From Nitrospirales bacterium (lineage in GTDB: Bacteria > Nitrospirota > Nitrospiria > Nitrospirales > UBA8639), in NCBI GenBank assembly GCA_021604365.1, contig BQIZ01000016.1:1-36799 (forward strand): a DNA stretch of 36,799 nt, written 5' to 3'. A model generated the notes under the pieces. It did no database searches. It worked only from the letters and a program-made list of their open reading frames with translations, and was not told where the DNA came from. The translations under genes were made by a program, and so were the position numbers. Numbering within the stretch: position 1 is the stretch's first letter; each line of letters opens with the position of its first letter. This document shows positions 8,495 to 16,913 of the stretch, piece after piece.

Positions 8495-8958
8495 GCTCTT
8501 CAGTTTTGGAGCAATGCCGGAATTGATTGGACCGTGTGTCATTTTTCGAGCATCGGTCATTGGTGTTTTGAGTCTTTGTACCATCTCCTGATTTTGGCTT
8601 TGCAGAATGGGGTAGGTCCAGTGCTCTTGCTGTGACCGCGGCCGCGTGTTTTTTCTCAACCGTATACCGGCTCAAAAAAAACACTTTTCTGGGAGACTCG
8701 TTTTGTCCTGTTTGCTGTACGGGGCAGAAGCAAGAATGGCTTCAGTCTCCCATCGTCACACTCCTCTTCAGCATCCTGGGGATTTTCTTCATCGTCCCCC
8801 TCTGTTTATTTAAGTTTCTCCTGCCACAATCCGACAACAGTTCAATAAGATCATAGGTAGCGGTAGCGGTGCATCTAAGCATCGTGAGTTGTTACCCCCT
8901 TGCAGATGGTTGTGAGGGGATTTTACATCGCTGCATAACCCGATCCACGGAGTACACC
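8495..8958. other. Intergenic stretch between TPR protein and LuxR regulator
   Basis: About 460 bases. A frame at 8632-8856 would encode a small protein with a CPVC and a strong membrane helix (IVTLLFSILGIFFIVPLCLF), but it has no ribosome site and its sequence is a pyrimidine-rich run that would read as hydrophobic anyway. A short direct repeat of GGTAGC occurs at about 8856-8869. The promoter of the downstream regulator probably lies here; no good -35/-10 pair was found. Confidence 0.35.
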
Positions 8959-9600
8959 TTGAGTCGACGATCTATCGGAATTCCTTGCACGACTGTTCCA
9001 AAGTCCACCGACGGAGGTGGCCTGTCCCGGCTCCAAGAGATTGCCGACCGACGATCAATTCCCGGGGTGTTGCTCTTCTCAGGATCCGGGGACGTGTTGT
9101 TTATGAACACCGAGGCAGAGGCGTTAAGCCGCCAGATCATGGGAGACGCGTATGATGCCGAGGCGCGAGGTGTGTGGCCCGCCGAGGTCCTGGAGTTATG
9201 TGGGTCCCTTCGGACACTATTAGACAGTCCGGAGAACCAGATGGCCGAAGGCCAGCACGAGTTACGACGAGTGACGGGTGATGGGAGATCGCCTGTATTA
9301 CTGCGTGGTTTTCCATTAGCGGCCCATACAGAAAAAGATGAAGCCTGTATGCTCATCATTATGGAGAAAATCGGACGTGAACGTCGAGTGGTGCCTAATC
9401 AGGCCAAAGAGCAGTATCGTTTGACGAGTCGGGAAGTAGAAATTGTGAAATATATCAGTGAGGGGTGGACCAATAAAGAGATTGCTCGACATCTGGAGAT
9501 AAGCGAACATACGGTGAAAGAACACGTTCGCCATCTTCTGAAAAAAACGAAAACAACCACTCGCACCGGTATTCTTGCCCAAATCTTCCAGGATACGTAA
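8959..9600 (+). CDS. LuxR-type transcriptional regulator with N-terminal PAS-like domain
   Basis: About 213-residue DNA-binding regulator. The N-terminal half (LQEIADRRSIPGVLLFSGSG and DVLFMNTEAEAL) has the look of a degenerate PAS fold, which would sense a ligand or redox state. The C-terminus is a complete GerE/LuxR helix-turn-helix: YRLTSREVEIVKYISEGWTN, then KEIARHLEISEHTVKEHVRH. There is no receiver domain, so it is a one-component or ligand-gated regulator. The frame is open back to GTG 8869, but that codon lacks a ribosome site. TTG 8959 has GGAG six bases upstream and is preferred. It is monocistronic; the next gene begins about 240 bases later. Targets are unknown, with the ECF-sigma operon downstream as one possibility (inference). 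Confidence 0.8.
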   Translation: MSRRSIGIPCTTVPKSTDGGGLSRLQEIADRRSIPGVLLFSGSGDVLFMNTEAEALSRQIMGDAYDAEARGVWPAEVLELCGSLRTLLDSPENQMAEGQHELRRVTGDGRSPVLLRGFPLAAHTEKDEACMLIIMEKIGRERRVVPNQAKEQYRLTSREVEIVKYISEGWTNKEIARHLEISEHTVKEHVRHLLKKTKTTTRTGILAQIFQDT

Positions 9601-9842
9601 CGCAATCGGGAGTCCACCGGTTGTCTCTTCATCTTTTTTCCCTTCGTTCCTACAATTTTCCAACGCCGCGTTTGACTGTCAATCTGCAGTGCCTGCCGAT
9701 TTTCCCCTGCTGGTTTCTTGTGCCTGTTTAGAATGACCGGTTTTCCTATCCGAGGGTTCTTTTCAGGAAACCCTTGATTGTCACTGTCAAGCTGAGGATA
9801 ATCTCATGGTTCGGGTTTGATGTCTTTTGATCTTCTCAGAGG

Positions 9843-10511
9843 TTGCCAATTTCTCCCTCTTCCCACACTCTGCACGATACGTTGAAGCTTGATGAGCCAG
9901 GGCTCGTTCAGGCTCTTCAAGCTGGTGATGAACAGGTGTTCGCGGCGGTGATGGATTGGTATTCTGGTTCGTTGTTGCGGTTAGCCTTGTCCTTTGTGCC
10001 GAGTCGGGCCGTGGCCGAAGAAGTCGTTCAGGAAACCTGGATGGGGGTGTTTGAAGGGATCCACCGGTTTGAGAGTCGATCGTCTTTTAAGACCTGGCTC
10101 TTCCGAATTTTGACGAACCGGGCGAAAACGCGAGGGATACGGGAAAATCGCTATGAGCCGTTTGGATTGAGTGCGTCTTCGGATGAAGGCCTTTCCTTAG
10201 AGGATTCCTTGTTTATCTCGGAGGGTTCCCGAATGGGTCACTGGAAAGACCCCCCTAACGCGTGGGAACCGGATACGCCAGAACGGGCGTTGCTTTCGAA
10301 GGAATGTCGAGTAGCCATTGAAACCGCGATTGAAAACTTGCCGGCTACGCAGCGGCAGGTGATGACCCTGCGCGATATCGAGGGTGTCAGTTCGGAAGAA
10401 ATCTGTAACATCCTTGGGATCAGTGAGACCAATCAACGGGTGCTGTTACACCGAGCGCGCACTAAAGTGCGCCGAGAGCTCAGTCCCTATGTTGAGGGGG
10501 ATAACACGTAA
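9843..10511 (+). CDS. ECF-type RNA polymerase sigma factor
   Basis: About 222-residue extracytoplasmic-function sigma factor that redirects RNA polymerase. Region 2 is at about 30-95: QVFAAVMDWYSGSLLRLALS, then AEEVVQETWMGVFEGIHRFE and SFKTWLFRILTNRAK. Region 4 is at about 165-215: LPATQRQVMTLRDIEGVSSE then EICNILGISETNQRVLLHRA. The linker between them is long, about 55 residues, with an acidic/serine stretch. TTG 9843 is the first start after an in-frame stop at 9828, and its ribosome site is poor, so a slightly later start is possible. It ends 5 bases before the zinc-finger anti-sigma gene, the usual sigma/anti-sigma pair. Promoter specificity is unknown. Confidence 0.9.
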   Translation: MPISPSSHTLHDTLKLDEPGLVQALQAGDEQVFAAVMDWYSGSLLRLALSFVPSRAVAEEVVQETWMGVFEGIHRFESRSSFKTWLFRILTNRAKTRGIRENRYEPFGLSASSDEGLSLEDSLFISEGSRMGHWKDPPNAWEPDTPERALLSKECRVAIETAIENLPATQRQVMTLRDIEGVSSEEICNILGISETNQRVLLHRARTKVRRELSPYVEGDNT

Positions 10512-10516
10512 CGACA

Positions 10517-10828
10517 ATGGATACGAATTTGAAGCAGAAACTTATGCGATATATGGCGGGAAATTTTTCCTGCCAGGAAATCGCGCAACTTATCACGGAT
10601 TACCTGGATGGGTCCCTGAATCTTGGCGAGCGAGTGCGATTTCAAATCCATTTGGGCTTGTGTTTTGCCTGCCGTAATTATTTACGTCAGATGAAACATA
10701 CCATTGCGACCTTACGACAATTGCCTCCTGAGCCCGTCCCCCAACATGTAAAGGAGGAACTGCTTGAACGGTTTCGGAATTGGAAACAGCATCAACCCCA
10801 ATCTTCCGTGAGATCTGAAAACGAATAA
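10517..10828 (+). CDS. Zinc-finger (ZAS / zf-HC2) anti-sigma factor, soluble
   Basis: 103-residue partner of the upstream ECF sigma factor. The zinc-binding anti-sigma motif H-x3-C-x2-C is present (H45, C49, C52 in IHLGLCFAC), with C19 upstream (FSCQEIAQLITDYLDGSL) as the likely fourth ligand. This is the arrangement of zf-HC2 proteins that hold sigma region 2 and 4 apart. There is no transmembrane helix, so unlike many anti-sigmas it should be cytoplasmic and may sense redox state through its cysteine/zinc site, as RsrA does (inference). It begins 5 bases after the sigma gene's stop and ends with a charged tail. The CxxC redoxin gene follows 124 bases later on the same strand. Confidence 0.9.
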   Translation: MDTNLKQKLMRYMAGNFSCQEIAQLITDYLDGSLNLGERVRFQIHLGLCFACRNYLRQMKHTIATLRQLPPEPVPQHVKEELLERFRNWKQHQPQSSVRSENE

Positions 10829-10952
10829 TCTACCGGATGATGGTCTGTGCGATTGCTCATTCTCCATTTCGACCCAATTTGGTGGATAAGGATTATGGAT
10901 TGTCACAACCCCTCTTGTTTTAATCGTCCTGTTTTGATTGAAGGAGGCAATC

Positions 10953-11528
10953 ATGGCCTTGAAAGATTCGACGATGCTCCCGCTGGGGACGCCCTTGCCT
11001 CACTTTGAACTACCGGATGTCCGGACCGGTCATCTGGTGTCCCCTGAAAATTTTGCAGCGAAACGCGCGATTCTGGTGATGTGTATTTGTCGTCATTGCC
11101 CCTATGTGGTTCATGTGCAGGAGGAATTGGCCAAACTCGGTCGGGACTTTCAAAAGAAAAATGTTGGGATCGTGGCGGTCAGTAGTAATGATGTGAAAAA
11201 TTATCCCCAGGATTCCCCCGCAAGCCTGAAGGAGATGGCGCAGGAATTGGATTTTCGCTTTCCCTATTGTTATGACGAATCTCAGGAGGTGGCGAAGGCC
11301 TTGACGGCCGCTTGCACTCCGGATTTCTTTGTGTTTAATGAAGAACGAAAACTGGTGTATCGGGGGCAATTGGATGATAGTCGACCGGGAAATGAGAAGC
11401 CTGTGACCGGGCAGGATTTGCGGACAGCTTTAGAGGCTGTTCTGGATAAGAAACCCGTTTCCGTAGTGCAAAAACCTAGCGCGGGTTGCAACATAAAATG
11501 GAAGACCGGGAATGAGCCGGATTATTGA
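10953..11528 (+). CDS. Thioredoxin-family redoxin (AhpC/TSA fold, CRHC motif)
   Basis: 191-residue cytoplasmic thiol protein. The redox centre is in VMCICRHCPYVVHV, with C46-RH-C49 as the CxxC and an extra C44 nearby. This matches a group of AhpC/TSA-like proteins whose motif is CNHCPYV. A cis-proline-type loop is visible at CTPDFFVFNEERKLVYRG. ATG 10953 has AAGGAGG five bases upstream, so the in-frame TTG at 10938 is unlikely. There is no signal peptide. It follows the sigma/anti-sigma pair by 124 bases, so it may belong to that regulon (inference). Substrate, peroxide or protein disulfide, cannot be told from sequence. Confidence 0.85.
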   Translation: MALKDSTMLPLGTPLPHFELPDVRTGHLVSPENFAAKRAILVMCICRHCPYVVHVQEELAKLGRDFQKKNVGIVAVSSNDVKNYPQDSPASLKEMAQELDFRFPYCYDESQEVAKALTAACTPDFFVFNEERKLVYRGQLDDSRPGNEKPVTGQDLRTALEAVLDKKPVSVVQKPSAGCNIKWKTGNEPDY

Positions 11529-11644
11529 CAATCAATGTTTGGGTAGAGAACGCACGAGGCGTGAGAAGCACAGTGCAAGGATTTCCTGATTTGGGTTGAT
11601 TGAAGAATTTTCTCTCCTGCCCTAATACTTTTCACATTTTCCCC

Positions 11645-12418
11645 TTATTCCTTCACGGATTTTTTAAACACAATATCTCCAAAATAGGCGATGGCGGATT
11701 CCCTGGTATTGTCGGTGTCGGTCATAATGGCGACTCCTGAGATATTTGGAGGATCTTCTCCGAATGCTTTCTTGTAATCTTCATAGATATTGCGTTCCTG
11801 AGTTACCCATTGATTTAAGTTAGCACTTCCACTTTGCGTGACGAACATATACACCCGATCTGTATAAGGATTGGGGACCATCGTGCCGATGGGGCTTTTG
11901 CTTTCCCAAATATAATTGATGGCTCCAATCGGGGGGTATTGGCCATAAAGCAATTTGATGGTTTCAAATTTTGCCTTTTCAAAAAATCCGACCTGACTGC
12001 TGTCATATTGAAAGGTGATGTAGAGCCGCGCCGGATAGTCATCTCCTGATTTTTGGGCAACATCACCTTTCTGAAGAATATTTTCGACCTTCCATCGCCA
12101 CTCAATCACCGGATATTCTTTTGGATCGATCGAGATCTCCCGTATCAGGCCTGAGGAGGATTGACGACTGATGGCCTTGACCACCACCTGCTGCTCATCT
12201 TTGACCAGGTCATACTGGGTATGTTCGGGGATGTTGTCAAAGGTCAGCGGTTTCCACCCTTGAGGCAATGGTTCTCCCGGAGTGGCGAGCGAGAAGTTGC
12301 CGACGACCAGTTGGTCAGGGCCTTCTGCGATGACCGAGGTCGAATGGGTCAGGTCTATGAGGCCCAAGGCCAGTGTGAGAAGGTAGAAGAAGGCGCGTCG
12401 GAATGTGGTGAGTGACAT
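11645..12418 (-). CDS. Secreted DUF3047 protein
   Basis: 257-residue exported protein of the DUF3047 family, function unknown. Signal peptide: MSLTTFRRAFFYLLTLALGL, followed by a c-region around THSTSVIA. The mature part has beta-rich, ligand-binding-like sequence with family blocks IEWRWKVENIL, SGDDYPARLYITFQYD, YIWESKSPIG and VAIMTDTDNT. The frame is open upstream to ATG 12550, overlapping the end of the next gene, but that start would bury the signal peptide about 45 residues inside. No start has a strong ribosome site; I chose ATG 12418 for the signal peptide. It is the last gene of a minus-strand run with a FAD disulfide reductase and a TVP38-type membrane protein, so the three are probably co-transcribed. 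Confidence 0.83.
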   Translation of the reverse strand: MSLTTFRRAFFYLLTLALGLIDLTHSTSVIAEGPDQLVVGNFSLATPGEPLPQGWKPLTFDNIPEHTQYDLVKDEQQVVVKAISRQSSSGLIREISIDPKEYPVIEWRWKVENILQKGDVAQKSGDDYPARLYITFQYDSSQVGFFEKAKFETIKLLYGQYPPIGAINYIWESKSPIGTMVPNPYTDRVYMFVTQSGSANLNQWVTQERNIYEDYKKAFGEDPPNISGVAIMTDTDNTRESAIAYFGDIVFKKSVKE

Positions 12419-12537
12419 GCCTAGTCTCGAAATGAGCTTGAGAGGTGTTCGGAAAATTCGTTGACCGACTCGGTTCGCCATGAGCTTGTCAAAAGGCCAC
12501 CATGAGGAGAGTGAGGGGTTACTGATGGAATTCGATC

Positions 12538-14088
12538 TTACCGGGTCCATGCAAAGAGTTTTCGGAGTAACTGTTTTTTTCCTTCCGTTAGCGTGGTTTT
12601 TCGCCAGGCATTCGCCGACTTCTTGACGACTTCTGCTTGAGTCGGGTAGGGGTGAATCGTGCTGGCGATGGTGTTGAGGCCCAGGCCTCCCTTCATGGCC
12701 AGGGTAAATTCACTAATCATATCGCCCGCATGGGAGGCTACGATGGTGGCTCCGACTATTTTATCCGTTCCTTTTTTCACGTGTACCCTGGCGAAGCCTT
12801 CCTCCTCTCCATCCAGAATGGCTCGATCGACTTCATTGAGATGAAAGGTGAAGGTGTCGATCGGAATGTTTTTGTCCTTCGCATCCTTTTCATATAGGCC
12901 GACATGGGCAATTTCCGGTTGGGTATAGGTTGCCCAGGGAATTACCAGTTGGTCCGTGCTGCCGTAACCAAGGCCGAACGGATGGGGAAATAGCGCGTTC
13001 TGAATGACGATTTGCGCTTGGGCATCAGCCGTATGCGTGAATTTAAACGGGGAGCAGATATCTCCTGCCGCAAATATTTTGGGATTGCTGGTTTGAAGCC
13101 GAGGGTTGACCTTGACTCCGGTTTTGTCGAATTCGACCCCAACGGCCTCTAGTTCCAATCCTTCAATGTTCGGACTGCGGCCGACGCCCACCAGAATTTC
13201 ATCAACCGGGATGTCGTAATGGGTGCCATGCGAATCAACCGTCAGATGCTTGGCGCCTTTGTCTGGGAGAATATTCAAGTCTTTGCCGCAACAGAGCAGT
13301 TGCACCCCGTCACGCAGAATCGATTGCTCCACAATGTCGGCCGCGTCGCGATCTTCATTGGGAAGGATGCCGTGCATCGCTTCCACCAAAAACACCTGGC
13401 TGCCGAATCGGGCAAATGATTGGGCCAATTCACAGCCAATGGGACCTGCACCGATGACCCCTAGCCTCGGAGGAAGTTCCGTCAGGGAAAAGATGGTTTC
13501 GTTGGTGAGATAGGATGTGTTGGCCAAGCCTGGAATCGGTGGAGCAGTGGCGCGGGCTCCCGTGCAGATGACCGCTTTGGTAAATTGAATTGTGGTTCCA
13601 TCCACATCAATCGTGCTTGAGCTGGTGAACCGGCCGTTGCCGATGAACACATCGACTCCAAGCTTGGTAAATCGATGAGCTGAGTCGACATGACTGATCC
13701 TTGCCCGCAGTTTTCGCATGCGGGCCATGGCGGCACCGAAATCCCGTTTGATATCTCCGGAAATATGTACACCAAATTGCTCCGCCTCTCTGACAGCGTT
13801 CCAGGCTTTGGCGGCCCGAATGATACCCTTGGACGGCACGCATCCCACGTTCAGGCAGTCTCCGCCCATCAGGTGTCGTTCAATCAACGCCACTTTGGCT
13901 CCGAGAGCTGATGCAATCGCGGCGGTGACCAAGCCGGCAGTTCCGGCCCCGATGATAACGAGATTATATTGTCCGAATGGCGTGGGATTGCGCCATTGAG
14001 GGGGATGCACATTGTTGACCAATTCCTGATTATATTGGTCCTGGGGAAGGACGAAACCGTTATGGACTGGTGATTGTGTAGTGTTCAT
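12538..14088 (-). CDS. FAD-dependent disulfide reductase, mercuric-reductase-like
   Basis: 516-residue class I pyridine nucleotide-disulfide oxidoreductase. The FAD site is VIIGAGTAGLVTA (about 44-56), the redox-active disulfide C78-x4-C83 is in GGDCLNVGCVPSKG, and the NAD(P) site is LGVIGAGPIGCELAQSF. A second FAD block (IFAAGDI) and a C-terminal HPYPTQAEV, equivalent to the HPT..E of lipoamide dehydrogenase, are also present. The nearest named relatives are mercuric reductases, but the N-terminal metal-binding domain and the C-terminal vicinal cysteines that handle Hg(II) are absent, so I do not call it MerA. An extra 40-residue N-terminal leader precedes the FAD fold. ATG 14088 has GAGG six bases upstream. 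It lies 34 bases after the TVP38-like gene; proteins of these two families often neighbour each other. Substrate unknown. Confidence 0.88.
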   Translation of the reverse strand: MNTTQSPVHNGFVLPQDQYNQELVNNVHPPQWRNPTPFGQYNLVIIGAGTAGLVTAAIASALGAKVALIERHLMGGDCLNVGCVPSKGIIRAAKAWNAVREAEQFGVHISGDIKRDFGAAMARMRKLRARISHVDSAHRFTKLGVDVFIGNGRFTSSSTIDVDGTTIQFTKAVICTGARATAPPIPGLANTSYLTNETIFSLTELPPRLGVIGAGPIGCELAQSFARFGSQVFLVEAMHGILPNEDRDAADIVEQSILRDGVQLLCCGKDLNILPDKGAKHLTVDSHGTHYDIPVDEILVGVGRSPNIEGLELEAVGVEFDKTGVKVNPRLQTSNPKIFAAGDICSPFKFTHTADAQAQIVIQNALFPHPFGLGYGSTDQLVIPWATYTQPEIAHVGLYEKDAKDKNIPIDTFTFHLNEVDRAILDGEEEGFARVHVKKGTDKIVGATIVASHAGDMISEFTLAMKGGLGLNTIASTIHPYPTQAEVVKKSANAWRKTTLTEGKKQLLRKLFAWTR

Positions 14089-14122
14089 CTGAGGCCTCTG
14101 GTTTGGTAAAGATTCAAATTAT

Positions 14123-14887
14123 TTACGATTTAGTATCGATGACCCCGCTTTGAGGCTTCTTCCATTTCTGATAGGCCACCGGCATGAGGGCCAACAGGCC
14201 TAGGAGCGTAAAGGCGAGTAAGACCGGTGGACTGGCAATTTCGCTCAAAGAATTAATGGTGCCCAATTGGCGACCGGCAAAAGCAAAGACAAAGCTGCCG
14301 GGAATGATGCCGATGGACGTCGCCAAAACATAGGTGCCGAGGTTGACACGGGTGAGGCCGGAGACCAGATTCACGAGAAAAAATGGGAAGGCAGGAATGA
14401 GTCGAAGCGTCATAAGATAACTAAACGCATTATTGGCAAATCCTTCCTGTATGGTGCCGAGTCGGTCGCCAAACTTTCGCTCCACCCAATCGTGGAGCAG
14501 ATAACGGGCCGCCAAAAAGGCGAGCGTCGCTCCAGCGGTGGCTCCGATGTTGACGAATAGGGTTCCCATCAGACTTCCAAAGAGGAATCCCCCCGTCAAC
14601 GTTAAGATCGCTCCACCGGGAAGCGAGAAGGCGGTCTGGAGAATATAGGCAAGAATAAAGACGGCAACGGCTGTTTCATAATGGGAGGCCGTGTAAGATA
14701 ATAAAGTGTCCCGGTTCGCTTTTAAGGCCTCCAGAGAGAGATATTGGCCAAGATCAAAATATAAAAAGGCACCGATCCCTGCCAGCAGAATGCACCCGAT
14801 GAGAATCTTTCCCGTCAATGAATTGGGTGCGTCGGTTGGCGTGGTTGATGGATGGGACATGTGAGGCTCCATTATGTGGGTTTTCAT
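14123..14887 (-). CDS. TVP38/TMEM64 (VTT-domain) membrane protein
   Basis: 254-residue inner-membrane protein of the SNARE-associated/VTT superfamily, related to DedA. Related proteins act in lipid scrambling or carrier flipping; for this subgroup the role is not established. Visible hydrophobic segments: ILIGCILLAGIGAFLYF (about 28-44), AVAVFILAYILQTAFSLPGG (about 73-92), the signature ILTLTGGFLFGSLMGT, the re-entrant FVNIGATAGATLAFLAARYL, and LRLIPAFPFFLVNLVSGLT, with a C-terminal helix at LLAFTLLGLLALMPVA. ATG 14887 has GGAG seven bases upstream. ATG 14860 (MSHPS) is almost as good, with GGAG six bases before it. It is the first gene of the probable operon with the disulfide reductase and DUF3047 protein. 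Confidence 0.88.
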   Translation of the reverse strand: MKTHIMEPHMSHPSTTPTDAPNSLTGKILIGCILLAGIGAFLYFDLGQYLSLEALKANRDTLLSYTASHYETAVAVFILAYILQTAFSLPGGAILTLTGGFLFGSLMGTLFVNIGATAGATLAFLAARYLLHDWVERKFGDRLGTIQEGFANNAFSYLMTLRLIPAFPFFLVNLVSGLTRVNLGTYVLATSIGIIPGSFVFAFAGRQLGTINSLSEIASPPVLLAFTLLGLLALMPVAYQKWKKPQSGVIDTKS

Positions 14888-15150
14888 GGGAATTCTCCAG
14901 TCATGTTTTTGGCAATGAATTAATTGACAAACCGGGTATCGCTAAAATTCCTAGTGGGTCAAGGCTATAGAGATGGTTAACTCTATTCCTGTTTGCCATG
15001 AGGTGTCTTTGACGATATAGAGTTGTAGTCACGATGTTGCGCCATTTGTTACGGGGAAAATTTCAGAGGAAGAGTTGCCCGTTCCATTCTGGATTGACGC
15101 TTGTACGAGCTGTTTGAACAGGAAGGATATCTTGCAAATGCTTGCTAAAG

Positions 15151-16536
15151 TTACGCGAAAGGTAATTTTCCGACAAGTTCCTCAGCCGGATAGGTGAGAA
15201 TTTCAGCAAGCGTGGGATGGTAATGAGGTATGCGGAGAAGATCGTGAACCGTCCCATGAAAATGCATGATGGCAATCAGTTCATGGATGAGTTCAGAAGC
15301 TTCCGGCCCGACGATATGGCCACCGAGAATCTCACCAGACTGAGGATGACAGAGCACTTTCACGTGACCATACGTTTCACCCAGGCAGAGAGACTTTCCA
15401 TGGTCGTTAAAGGGGTAGGAAGCGACAAGATAGGGGAGTTGACGGTCAAGGCATTCCCGTTCAGACAATCCCACGCTGGCCACCTGGGGATCAGTAAAGA
15501 CAACCTGGGTTTTAAGACGGTCAGAAAAATGTTTGGGAGGTAGATTCGCATGAACTGCGTTCCATCCTGCGATTTCGCCCTCTTCGATGGCGATATGGAC
15601 GATTTCATAGCCGCCGTTGACATCTCCAACGGCAAAAATATGCGGCTGGGATGTTCTCATTTCCTTGTTCACTAAAATGGCGTTTGGTTGGTGAGCAATC
15701 TGAGCCGCGTCCAAATTGAGGCCGTCGATATTGGGGCGGCGGCCTAGTGCCTGGAGGATTGACGTGGCGGTGACTTGGCGGGGTTGACCTTGATGAAGAA
15801 AGTGAACCGTTTTCATTTCTCCAGATGCCTTGACCTGTTGGAGGCATGTATTGGTATAGACGGTCATTCCTTCGGCTCGAAGATGAGCTTCAACTGGTTG
15901 AACGAGATCTTCGTCTGTGTCGGAGAGAATATGGTTGCTTCGTTGAATCAAGGTTACTGCGACCCCGATGCGGGAAAAAAACTGGGCGAGTTCCAACGCG
16001 ACCGGTCCGCCGCCCAGAACAATCATGGATTCAGGCTGTGAATGAAGCTCGAGTGCCTCATCACTCGTGAGATAGCCGGTTTCTTCTAATCCTGGAATGT
16101 CGGGGCGCGATACCACGGATCCAGTAGCGATGATATACGCTTGTGCCGATAGCTGCTGTTGGCCGACTTGAATGATCGTTGGCGAAACAAAGTGAGCATA
16201 TTCTTGATAGAGGGTAAATCGCGGATGGTGGAGTGCTTGGATGCGATCTTCAGCAAATCCCTTAATTAACTCATTTTTTCGATCAATAATTTCTGGCAGA
16301 TTCACCTGGAGCCTGGATGATTGAAGACCGAATTCCGGCGCACGACGGATGAGCGCCGCGAGGTCGGAGGAGCGGAGAATGGTTTTGGTGGGCATACATC
16401 CTCGTAAGATGCAGAGGCCACCTAACGGACCCTGATCGACGATGCCGACGTCTGCCCCTTCCGCTTGGGCGATGCGTGCTGCGGCATAGCCCGCCGACCC
16501 CCCTCCAATTATGATGATGTCATGGGAATGGGTCAT
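15151..16536 (-). CDS. Dihydrolipoamide dehydrogenase-like FAD disulfide reductase
   Basis: 461-residue class I flavoprotein disulfide reductase. The FAD site is IIIIGGGSAGYAAARIA (8-24), the redox disulfide C42-x4-C47 is in GGLCILRGCMPTK, and the NAD site is MIVLGGGPVALELAQFF. The second FAD block is IFAVGDVNG, and the catalytic His-Glu dyad is in HYHPTLAEIL near the C-terminus. The active-site string LCILRGCMPTK differs from true E3 (usually CLNVGCIPSK), so a lipoamide role is doubtful; no 2-oxoacid dehydrogenase genes are near. It lies 264 bases upstream of the TVP38-like gene on the same strand, so it may have its own promoter. It is the second such enzyme within 4 kb and is clearly diverged from the first. 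It may act on a low-molecular-weight disulfide or a quinone (inference). Confidence 0.87.
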   Translation of the reverse strand: MTHSHDIIIIGGGSAGYAAARIAQAEGADVGIVDQGPLGGLCILRGCMPTKTILRSSDLAALIRRAPEFGLQSSRLQVNLPEIIDRKNELIKGFAEDRIQALHHPRFTLYQEYAHFVSPTIIQVGQQQLSAQAYIIATGSVVSRPDIPGLEETGYLTSDEALELHSQPESMIVLGGGPVALELAQFFSRIGVAVTLIQRSNHILSDTDEDLVQPVEAHLRAEGMTVYTNTCLQQVKASGEMKTVHFLHQGQPRQVTATSILQALGRRPNIDGLNLDAAQIAHQPNAILVNKEMRTSQPHIFAVGDVNGGYEIVHIAIEEGEIAGWNAVHANLPPKHFSDRLKTQVVFTDPQVASVGLSERECLDRQLPYLVASYPFNDHGKSLCLGETYGHVKVLCHPQSGEILGGHIVGPEASELIHELIAIMHFHGTVHDLLRIPHYHPTLAEILTYPAEELVGKLPFA

Positions 16537-16662
16537 GTGGAGGCCCTGTTATTTCGGATGAATAGAGAGAATGCATGGTCGAATTACGAGTGCAAGTATG
16601 TAGCATGAATACATCCCACGAAGAAAGGCAGTTGTGCTGGCGGCCAGTGCTGGTTAGTTGAG

Positions 16663-16860
16663 GTGGGTGGCTGTTTACCCGGGACTATTCCTCTGGCTTC
16701 CCTGCCCATGGCTATTGACTTGAATCTGACCGGTATTGATTGGGAACAGGCTGGCCAATGGATGAAAGCCTTTGAGTCGTTTGACGCAGCCTTATAGATT
16801 GATCCTGATTTTGTGGAGGCCCATTTTAATGTGGGACTGTCCTCGACCCTCGGGCGCATC
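16663..16860 (+). pseudogene. Fossil of a TPR (lipo)protein with an in-frame stop
   Basis: Reading the plus strand gives GIDWEQAGQWMKAFESFDAA, a stop codon (TAG at 16795-16797), and then IDPDFVEAHFNVGLS. Across the stop these two pieces form one textbook TPR unit (...A.. IDP.. EAH.N.G). A lipobox-like VGGC lies at the 5' end, so the parent may have been a lipoprotein. After the repeat the similarity fades. There is no complete gene around it. The TAG could have arisen from a CAG or AAG codon. Confidence 0.6.
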
Positions 16861-16913
16861 TTGAGCGGAGGCTATCGTTATAAGCTGCCTGGTGGAAGAT
16901 GGAAGATATGTTT

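Noticed and set aside
8632-8856. Frame for a small CPVC membrane protein
   Set aside because: The start lacks a ribosome site and the hydrophobicity comes from a pyrimidine-rich run; not enough to call a gene.
12161-12415. Plus-strand frame opposite the DUF3047 gene
   Set aside because: Shadow of a well-supported gene on the other strand.
12538-14088. Mercuric reductase (merA) as the exact identity
   Set aside because: The metal-binding N-terminal domain and the C-terminal Cys pair of MerA are missing, and no mer genes are nearby.
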